The notes under the pieces are model-generated. The model ran no database searches. It saw nothing but the letters and a program-made list of their open reading frames with translations, and was not told the DNA's origin. From JAICLV01 sp036380925 (GTDB taxonomy: Bacteria > Actinomycetota > Actinomycetes > Acidothermales > Acidothermaceae): a DNA stretch of 11,017 nucleotides. The stretch is taken from NCBI GenBank assembly GCA_036380925.1, contig DASVDW010000043.1, positions 1 to 11,017 of the forward strand. Reading direction: 5' to 3'. Shown here in pieces: positions 6,981 through 11,017 of the stretch. The stretch's first letter is position 1. Each line of letters starts with the position of its first letter. Both the position numbers and the translations under genes were made by a program.

Positions 6981-7003
6981 GCCGGCCGGCGTTCACCGCG
7001 CGG

Positions 7004-7312
7004 TCAGGCGCGGCCCCGGCAAAGCTCGAGGACGGTGAGCGCGAGCTGGCTGCCGCCCCGGCCGAGGCCCTCGACGTAGGCGTTGACGATCTTCAGCTCA
7101 CGGGAGTGCTGCCGGCGCGGACCGCCATGCGACATGCGCACCGCCTGAATCTGCTTCGACACCGCGATCCGGCGCTGCACGATGCCGATCAGCTCCATGT
7201 CGATCTCGTCGATTTCCCCGCGCAGCCTGGCGACAGCCGCGTTGACATCGGCGGCAGGGTCGTCGCCGGTCGCCTCCGGCTGCGCGATCGGATCGCCCAC
7301 GGTCTGGTTCAT
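7004..7312 (-). CDS. aroQ: Chorismate mutase, AroQ type (actinobacterial short form)
   Basis: Rearranges chorismate to prephenate, the first step of the Phe/Tyr branch. The 102-residue protein is a single AroQ helical domain from about residue 23, closely following M. tuberculosis Rv0948c as I recall it: LRGEIDEID, VQRRIAVSKQI, then HSRELKIV. Likely active-site residues by that alignment are Arg31, Arg48, Arg59, Arg71 and Glu72. It has no signal peptide, unlike the secreted Rv1885c type. The end (ELCRGRA) resembles the GRGRLGH tail through which Rv0948c contacts DAHP synthase, which activates it. The ATG at 7312 has GAAAGG seven bases upstream; an ATG at 7348 would add 12 unconserved residues. 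The gene sits just behind a Phe/Tyr leader peptide and terminator, implying attenuation control. Confidence 0.92.
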   Translation of the reverse strand: MNQTVGDPIAQPEATGDDPAADVNAAVARLRGEIDEIDMELIGIVQRRIAVSKQIQAVRMSHGGPRRQHSRELKIVNAYVEGLGRGGSQLALTVLELCRGRA

Positions 7313-7359
7313 CTGCTGGCCTTTCGGTGCGGCCCCGCGCTGTCGCAAGTCCGGAGACG

Positions 7360-7390
7360 AACAACGCCCCGGGCTCGTGAGCCCGGGGCG
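7360..7390 (-). terminator. Attenuator terminator before chorismate mutase
   Basis: Read on the minus strand, CGCCCCGGGCT (7390-7380) pairs perfectly with AGCCCGGGGCG (7375-7365): an 11-bp GC-rich stem with a four-base loop, followed by TTGTT (7364-7360). The hairpin ends about 50 bases before the chorismate mutase ATG and begins 17 bases after the leader stop codon. The 5' arm can instead pair with leader bases 7435-7428, which would prevent termination. The plus strand has no U-run after the hairpin, so it is directional. Confidence 0.8.
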
Positions 7391-7407
7391 TCGGATGTCT
7401 GTCTCGG

Positions 7408-7479
7408 TTAGACGGCGTCGACGGCTGCCGGGCTCTTCTCATAAAAGAAGCCCGCGCCATAAAAGAACGACCGCGTCAC
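7408..7479 (-). CDS. Phe/Tyr-rich leader peptide of the chorismate mutase attenuator
   Basis: A 23-codon frame reads GTG (7479-7477) to TAA (7410-7408) and encodes MTRSFFYGAG followed by FFYEKSPAAVDAV. Six of 23 residues are Phe or Tyr, in two FFY blocks, each encoded TTC-TTT-TAT. No Shine-Dalgarno precedes the GTG, so a leaderless transcript is likely; CACTGT (7489-7484) could be its -10 element. Its job would be to report charging of tRNA-Phe and tRNA-Tyr: ribosomes stalled at either FFY block leave bases 7435-7428 free to pair with 7386-7379 and disrupt the terminator. A leader with an F-Y-F motif (aroR) is known upstream of aroF in Corynebacterium glutamicum. The pattern is seen directly; translation and regulation are inferred. 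Confidence 0.82.
   Translation of the reverse strand: MTRSFFYGAGFFYEKSPAAVDAV
7428..7454 (-). promoter_or_regulatory. Attenuator pairing segments 1 and 2
   Basis: On the minus strand, CGGGCTTCT (7454-7446, over the second FFY block) can pair with AGAAG (7439-7435) and CCCG (7432-7429) across a two-base bulge, giving a 9-bp stem with a TTTATG loop. The competing pairing is GAGCCCGG (7435-7428) with CCGGGCTC (7386-7379), eight perfect base pairs that use the terminator's 5' arm. These are mutually exclusive 1:2, 2:3 and 3:4 structures, as in classic trp-type attenuators. Pairing was read by eye; no folding energies were calculated. Confidence 0.7.
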
Positions 7480-7521
7480 GGTGACAGTGTGCGCGGACAA
7501 CCCGGTTCTCGTCCAGCGCTG

Positions 7522-7534
7522 CTCACTATGTGAG
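7522..7534. promoter_or_regulatory. Short inverted repeat upstream of the leader peptide
   Basis: CTCAC-TAT-GTGAG is a 13-bp dyad with five-base arms, 43 bp upstream of the leader GTG. On the minus strand it contains CATAGT, which could be a -10 element for a transcript with a 40-base 5'UTR, or the dyad could be a repressor site. The repeat is seen directly; its role is unknown. Confidence 0.25.
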
Positions 7535-7569
7535 ACGCGCCGTCCGAGTTCCGCCGGGCCTGGCAATGG

Positions 7570-7770
7570 TCAGGGCACCGGCTGCGCGGCGCGCTGGGCG
7601 TCGTGGGCGAGCAACTCGCCGCAGTGGCACAGCAACAGCACCTTTGGTCCGGACGGCGATTGCTCGACGGCGATGACTGACTCGTAGCCCAGCAGCACGT
7701 GGGCGCCGTGGCGGGCGCAATACGGAGCGAACATGGGTTGATCGTGCCTCGCGAAATCGTTCAGGTCCAT
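7570..7770 (-). CDS. Small Cys/His protein, zinc-ribbon-like, function unknown
   Basis: A 66-residue protein with C-x2-H (Cys18, His21 in FAPYCARHG) and C-x-C-G (Cys48, Cys50 in LLLCHCGELL) about 27 residues apart, separated by beta-like hydrophobic segments. Four such ligands suggest a small zinc ribbon. Similar short actinobacterial proteins with a CHCG- or CWCG-type second motif are usually annotated as hypothetical. The ATG at 7770 lies only 13 bp from the divergent LysR start and has no Shine-Dalgarno. The in-frame ATG at 7734 (MFAPYC) has a distant GAGG upstream and may be the real start, giving 54 residues. It precedes the Phe/Tyr leader on the same strand with 90 bp between. No function is assigned. 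Confidence 0.7.
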   Translation of the reverse strand: MDLNDFARHDQPMFAPYCARHGAHVLLGYESVIAVEQSPSGPKVLLLCHCGELLAHDAQRAAQPVP

Positions 7771-7771
7771 C

Positions 7772-7777
7772 TAGTAT
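7772..7777 (+). promoter_or_regulatory. -10 element for a leaderless LysR transcript
   Basis: TAGTAT ends six bases before the LysR ATG at 7784, so transcription would start at or beside the A of the ATG. No Shine-Dalgarno lies upstream of that ATG. Leaderless mRNAs are common in actinobacteria. The -35 region would lie inside the divergent small gene. Inference from spacing. Confidence 0.5.
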
Positions 7778-7783
7778 TTCGTC

Positions 7784-8770
7784 ATGAGTGTGTTCAGCAA
7801 GGACTTCACAATTGATCCGCGCCGGATCAGGGTGCTGCGCGAGGTGGCGCAGCGCGGCACGGTGACGGGGGCGGCCGCGGGGCTGCACCTCACGCCGTCC
7901 GCGGTCTCTCAGCAAATCGCCGCGCTCTCCCGCGACCTCGGCGTGCCGCTGCTCGAGAAGACCGGACGAGGGGTGCGCTTGACCGGGCAGGCGCAGGTGA
8001 TTTTGCAGCACGCCTCCGTCGTCCAGGCTCAGTTCGAGCGGGCGCGGGCCGACCTGGCCGCCTTTGCCGACGGCGCGCGGGGGTCTGTCGCGGTGGCGGG
8101 GTTCTCGACGGCGATCTCGGGGCTGATCGCTCCCGCCATGCAGCTGCTGTCGCAGCGCCGGCCGGGGATCGCCGTGACGGCGGTCGAGATGGACCCGCCC
8201 GAGGTGTTCACCCGGTTGGATCGCGGCGAGCTGGACGTCGTGGTCGCGGTCGACCACCGAGGGGTGCCGCCGCACACCGACCCGCACTATCACCGGCAGC
8301 CGTTGCTTGCCGACCGCTTCGAAGTCGGATTGCCGGTCGGGCACCCGTTCGCCGCGCGCGACTCGATTGAGCTGTCGGAGTTGGCCGGGGAGACGTTCGT
8401 CGCGGCCGCGCCGCAAAGCTCGTGTGCCGAGGTGACGTTGGCGGCGTGCGCCGCTGCCGGCTTCACGCCGGACATCCGGCATTACAGCAGCGACTGGAGC
8501 GCGGTGGCGTCTTTGGTCGCCGTCGGATGCGGCGTCGCGTTGGTGCCGCGGCTCGCGCAACCCGTTGTGGTTGAGGGATTCTTGTTGCGGCCGCTGGCCG
8601 GCGTCGGCGCCGCGCGCAACATCTTCGCTGCGGTTCGCGCCGGTGCGCAAGACGATCCGGTGCTCGCGGTCACCCTTCAGGTGTTGTGCGAGGTCGCCCA
8701 CGGGCTGGCCGAGCTGCGCGCATCAGCCAGAAAGCCGGTGACGGGTCGCTTGCAGCCGGTCGAACAGTAA
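7784..8770 (+). CDS. LysR-family transcriptional regulator
   Basis: A 328-residue regulator. The N-terminal winged helix-turn-helix (about residues 12-70: LREVAQRGTVTGAAAGLHLT, then PSAVSQQIAALSRDLG and GVRLTGQAQ) is followed by a linker helix and the periplasmic-binding-protein-like effector domain (about 93-300), with LDRGELDVVVAVDH and VAVGCGVALVPRLA as typical landmarks. Length is normal for the family. The ATG at 7784 is supported by a -10 box placed for leaderless transcription. It is divergent from the small Cys/His gene with only 13 bp between starts, and its last 48 bp overlap the convergent cyclic-nucleotide-binding gene. LysR regulators often control a divergent neighbour and sense a small aromatic or organic acid; the target and ligand here are unknown. 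Confidence 0.93.
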   Translation: MSVFSKDFTIDPRRIRVLREVAQRGTVTGAAAGLHLTPSAVSQQIAALSRDLGVPLLEKTGRGVRLTGQAQVILQHASVVQAQFERARADLAAFADGARGSVAVAGFSTAISGLIAPAMQLLSQRRPGIAVTAVEMDPPEVFTRLDRGELDVVVAVDHRGVPPHTDPHYHRQPLLADRFEVGLPVGHPFAARDSIELSELAGETFVAAAPQSSCAEVTLAACAAAGFTPDIRHYSSDWSAVASLVAVGCGVALVPRLAQPVVVEGFLLRPLAGVGAARNIFAAVRAGAQDDPVLAVTLQVLCEVAHGLAELRASARKPVTGRLQPVEQ

Positions 8771-9178
8771 CCGAGCGAGGCTGAGCATCATCTGGTGGCC
8801 AACAGCCGGCTGCCCGGCCATGAAGGCGCGCAATCGAAACGCGTCGAACTCGATGAGCGTCGTATGCCGCAGCGCCGTGGCGGTGAGGTGCCAGCGGTAG
8901 GGCGAGAACAGCCACGACCAACCAAGCACGGCGTCGTCTCCGAGTACGTCAACCCGGACCTGCCCGCGGTCAGGGTCCTCCATGTCGAGTGCGATCTCGC
9001 CGGTGCGCAGCAGGAAGAACCGGTCGGCCGTCTGGCCTTCGCGGAACAACACCTCTCCGGCGGCGACCGTGCGGATGTGCGCGTGCTCGGCAAGCGGGGT
9101 CAGCAGATCGGCGGGCAGTTCGGAGAAGAACGGGTGGTCGCGCATCATCTCGACGACGTGCGCAGTGTGCTCTTCCAT
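8723..9178 (-). CDS. Stand-alone cyclic-nucleotide-binding-like domain protein
   Basis: A 151-residue protein that is essentially one CRP-like beta-roll domain (about residues 15-130: HPFFSELPADLL, AAGEVLFREGQTADRFFLL, then LGWSWLFSPYRWHLTATAL) with a C-terminal helix. The helix-turn-helix of Crp/Fnr regulators is absent, so it is not itself a transcription factor of that type. By alignment to E. coli CRP, the cAMP-contacting Glu72 and Arg82 are replaced by Trp87 and His97, so classical cAMP binding is doubtful. A subfamily with this LGWSWLF motif is widespread. The ATG at 9178 has a strong GGGAGGG six bases upstream, which favours it over the longer open frame to 9463. It is divergent from guaA and overlaps the 3' end of the LysR gene by 48 bp. 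Ligand and role are unknown. Confidence 0.85.
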   Translation of the reverse strand: MEEHTAHVVEMMRDHPFFSELPADLLTPLAEHAHIRTVAAGEVLFREGQTADRFFLLRTGEIALDMEDPDRGQVRVDVLGDDAVLGWSWLFSPYRWHLTATALRHTTLIEFDAFRLRAFMAGQPAVGHQMMLSLARLLFDRLQATRHRLSG

Positions 9179-9280
9179 GCCGGACCCTCCCGCGCCTGGG
9201 GTGAGCGACCGCTGTCTTCGATCTTTGCTGAACGCTACACAGGGCGCGGCGGCGCCGTCGGTCAGCCGTCTCGTCGGCCG

Positions 9281-9286
9281 TAGAAT
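9281..9286 (+). promoter_or_regulatory. Candidate -10 element of guaA
   Basis: TAGAAT differs from TATAAT at one position and lies 35 bases before the GTG start of guaA, giving a 5'UTR of about 29 bases that contains GAAGG (9309-9313). The -35 region near 9258-9263 (TCGGTC) is weak. The 143-bp gap to the divergent start at 9178 shows no riboswitch-like structure I can recognise. Confidence 0.45.
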
Positions 9287-9321
9287 CGGGGCCACGATTC
9301 CCGAGCCCGAAGGCGACTTTC

Positions 9322-10905
9322 GTGACCGATGCCACCGGCGCAACCGGCGCTGGCGACAACCCGACCGTCTTGGTGATCGACTTCGGCGCGCAGTATGCGC
9401 AGTTGATCGCGCGCCGTGTGCGCGAGGCTGGGGTTTACAGCGAGATCGTCCCGCACACCGCAACGGTGGAGGACATCGTCGACCGGGAGCCGGCCGCGCT
9501 CATCCTCTCGGGCGGCCCGTCGTCGGTGTACGCCGACGGAGCGCCAAGCGTCGACCCCGACCTGTTCAACCACGGCATCCCGGTCTTCGGCATCTGCTAC
9601 GGATTTCAGGCGATGGCGCAAGCCCTTGGCGGCACTGTCGAGCGCACCGGCCTCGCCGAGTTCGGCGGCACGAAGGTGACCGTCGTTCCGTCGTCCGAGG
9701 GCGTCTTGCTCAAAGACCTGCCGCCGCAGCAGTCGGTCTGGATGTCGCACGGCGACTCCGTGACGAAAGCGCCGAGTGGGTTCACGGTGACCGCGTCGTC
9801 GGACGGCGCGCCGGTGGCGGCGTTTGAAGACCTCGAGCGGCGGCTGGCTGGTGTGCAGTTTCACCCCGAGGTGCGGCACACCGAGCACGGGCAGACCGTG
9901 TTGCGGCGGTTCCTGCGCGATGTGGCTGGGCTTGGTTCGTCATGGACGACGGCGGGCATCGTCGTCGAGCAGGTCGAGCGGATCCGTCAGCAGGTGGGTG
10001 GCGGGCGCGTCATTTGCGGCCTGTCGGGCGGCGTCGACTCCGCGGTGGCCGCGGCCTTGGTGCAGCGCGCGGTCGGCGACCAGCTGACCTGCGTGTTCGT
10101 CGACCACGGGCTGTTGCGCAAGGGTGAGGCCGAGCAGGTGGAGCGCGACTTCGTCGCCAGCACCGGGGTGAAGCTGCACGTCGTCGACGCGTCACAGACA
10201 TTCCTGACGGCGTTGGCGGGTGTCAGCGATCCGGAGCAGAAGCGCAAAATCATCGGCCGCGAGTTCATCCGCGCCTTCGAAGCCGCGGCACGCGAGATTT
10301 CCGCCGAGGCACCGGTCGACTTTCTCGTGCAGGGCACGCTTTACCCGGACGTCGTGGAGTCGGGCGGCGGCAGCGGCACCGCGAACATCAAGTCGCACCA
10401 CAACGTCGGTGGATTGCCCGACGACCTGCAGTTCGCCTTGGTCGAGCCATTGCGCACGTTGTTCAAAGACGAGGTGCGCGCGGTCGGCCTTGAGCTTGGC
10501 CTGCCCGAAGAACTCGTGTGGCGCCAGCCGTTTCCCGGCCCCGGCTTGGCGGTGCGCATCATCGGCGAGGTCACGCAGGAGCGGCTCGACGTGCTGCGCG
10601 ACGCCGACGCGATCGCCCGCGAGGAGCTGACCCGGGCCGGGCTGGACCGCGAGATCTGGCAGTGCCCGGTGGTGCTGCTGGCCGACGTCCGGTCGGTCGG
10701 CGTGCAGGGCGACGGGCGCACCTACGGCCATCCCGTCGTGCTCCGGCCGGTGTCGTCGGAGGACGCCATGACGGCCGACTGGACCCGCGTCCCCTACGAC
10801 GTGCTGGCCCGCATCTCGACCCGCATCACCAACGAGGTGCGCGAGGTCAACCGGGTCGTGCTCGATGTGACCTCGAAGCCGCCCGGCACCATCGAGTGGG
10901 AATGA
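9322..10905 (+). CDS. guaA: GMP synthase (glutamine-hydrolysing)
   Basis: Converts XMP to GMP using ATP and glutamine, the last step of guanine nucleotide synthesis; cytoplasmic. The 527-residue protein has the normal two-part layout. The class I glutamine amidotransferase domain (about residues 14-205) has catalytic Cys92 (GICYGFQ), His181 and Glu183 (VQFHPEV). The ATP pyrophosphatase domain has its P-loop SGGVDS at 235-240. The C-terminal dimerisation and XMP-binding domain contains QPFPGPGLAVRI and ends in KPPGTIEWE, as in all GuaA. The GTG at 9322 has GAAGG (9309-9313) eight bases upstream. It is separated from guaB2-guaB3 by about 4.2 kb of accessory genes but lies on the same strand. 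An MFS transporter gene begins 22 bp downstream. Complete, with no oddity in the catalytic residues. Confidence 0.97.
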   Translation: MTDATGATGAGDNPTVLVIDFGAQYAQLIARRVREAGVYSEIVPHTATVEDIVDREPAALILSGGPSSVYADGAPSVDPDLFNHGIPVFGICYGFQAMAQALGGTVERTGLAEFGGTKVTVVPSSEGVLLKDLPPQQSVWMSHGDSVTKAPSGFTVTASSDGAPVAAFEDLERRLAGVQFHPEVRHTEHGQTVLRRFLRDVAGLGSSWTTAGIVVEQVERIRQQVGGGRVICGLSGGVDSAVAAALVQRAVGDQLTCVFVDHGLLRKGEAEQVERDFVASTGVKLHVVDASQTFLTALAGVSDPEQKRKIIGREFIRAFEAAAREISAEAPVDFLVQGTLYPDVVESGGGSGTANIKSHHNVGGLPDDLQFALVEPLRTLFKDEVRAVGLELGLPEELVWRQPFPGPGLAVRIIGEVTQERLDVLRDADAIAREELTRAGLDREIWQCPVVLLADVRSVGVQGDGRTYGHPVVLRPVSSEDAMTADWTRVPYDVLARISTRITNEVREVNRVVLDVTSKPPGTIEWE

Positions 10906-10928
10906 CGACTGACCTGATGCCCACCTGA
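10902..10928 (+). other. Eight-codon micro-ORF linking guaA and the MFS gene
   Basis: An ATG at 10902 overlaps the guaA stop (ATGA, 10902-10905). It reads MTTDLMPT to a TGA at 10926-10928, whose A is the first base of the transporter ATG (TGATG). The geometry would let ribosomes terminate and reinitiate twice in a row. No good Shine-Dalgarno precedes the transporter ATG. The overlap is seen directly; translation of the micro-ORF is speculation. Confidence 0.25.
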
Positions 10929-11017
10929 TGGCGACCGAGACGCGCAGCGCCGCCGGCGTCGTCCTGCTGACGCTTGCCTCGGCGCAGTTCCTCATGACGC
11001 TGGACAGCTCGGTGATG
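10928..11017 (+). CDS. MFS transporter, DHA2-type (5' fragment)
   Basis: Only the first 30 codons are inside the window; the frame is open at the edge. After a short polar start (MATETRSAAG) comes a hydrophobic helix, VVLLTLASAQFLMTLDSSVM. The FLMTLDSSVM segment is the end of transmembrane helix 1 in DHA2 drug:H+ antiporters (EmrB/QacA type, motif D1 region). Such proteins usually have 14 membrane helices and export drugs or metabolites from the inner membrane. It lies 22 bp after guaA, so it is probably co-transcribed. Family is fairly sure from a short piece; substrate unknown. Confidence 0.75.
   Translation, partial: MATETRSAAGVVLLTLASAQFLMTLDSSVM

Noticed and set aside
7313..7348. N-terminal extension of chorismate mutase to the ATG at 7348
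   Set aside because: The extension covers the GAAAGG ribosome-binding site of the ATG at 7312 and lies just after the terminator tail; family members do not need it.
7526..8701. Long minus-strand open frame opposite the LysR gene
   Set aside because: Arg-rich shadow of the LysR gene; it also runs out of frame over the small Cys/His gene.
9179..9463. N-terminal extension of the cyclic-nucleotide-binding-like protein to 9463
   Set aside because: It is Arg-rich, would overlap guaA, and a strong GGGAGGG precedes the ATG at 9178.
1..11017. CRISPR arrays, tRNA or rRNA genes, insertion sequences, prophage ends
   Set aside because: I saw no spaced direct repeats, no cloverleaf or rRNA sequence, and no transposase or integrase frame.

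Overview
This is high-GC actinobacterial DNA. The evidence is strong third-position G/C bias, GTG/TTG starts, likely leaderless genes, and the conserved neighbourhood bldM-like regulator / DUF5319 protein / guaB2 / guaB3 / guaA. The closest remembered matches are to actinomycete proteins (Streptomyces BldM, Mycobacterium Rv3412, GuaB2, GuaB3 and Rv0948c). A bldM homologue argues against Mycobacterium itself. The order cannot be fixed from this window.

Layout. 1-377: no recognisable gene. 378-1358: a helical-repeat (TPR-like) protein of unknown role. 1527-2135: BldM-like response regulator, whose stop codon overlaps the stop of a convergent DUF5319 gene (2132-2458, minus). 2516-4015 and 4045-5154: guaB2 (IMP dehydrogenase) and guaB3 (IMPDH-like paralogue without the catalytic cysteine). 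5155-5300: a promoter region with two copies of a GACGGACAGCTGT-type palindrome. 5301-6980: FAD-dependent aromatic hydroxylase. On the minus strand, 7570-7770 encodes a small Cys/His protein, 7408-7479 a Phe/Tyr-rich leader peptide, 7365-7390 a terminator hairpin, and 7004-7312 an AroQ-type chorismate mutase. 7784-8770: LysR regulator. 8723-9178 (minus): stand-alone cyclic-nucleotide-binding-like domain. 9322-10905: guaA (GMP synthase). 10928 to the window edge: start of an MFS transporter.

How the genes fit together. guaB2 and guaA give the two-step IMP to XMP to GMP branch; guaB3 lies in the same transcription unit as guaB2. Between guaB3 and guaA sits an accessory block for aromatic metabolism and regulation. 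Its most interesting element is the leader of the chorismate mutase gene. A 23-codon peptide carries the codon block TTC-TTT-TAT (Phe-Phe-Tyr) twice, followed by mutually exclusive RNA pairings and a strong terminator just before the gene. This is the architecture of a ribosome-mediated attenuator sensing charged tRNA-Phe and tRNA-Tyr, which fits an enzyme that commits chorismate to Phe and Tyr. The second notable element is the pair of matching palindromes flanking a TTGACA promoter ahead of the orphan flavin hydroxylase, suggesting a dedicated repressor encoded elsewhere.
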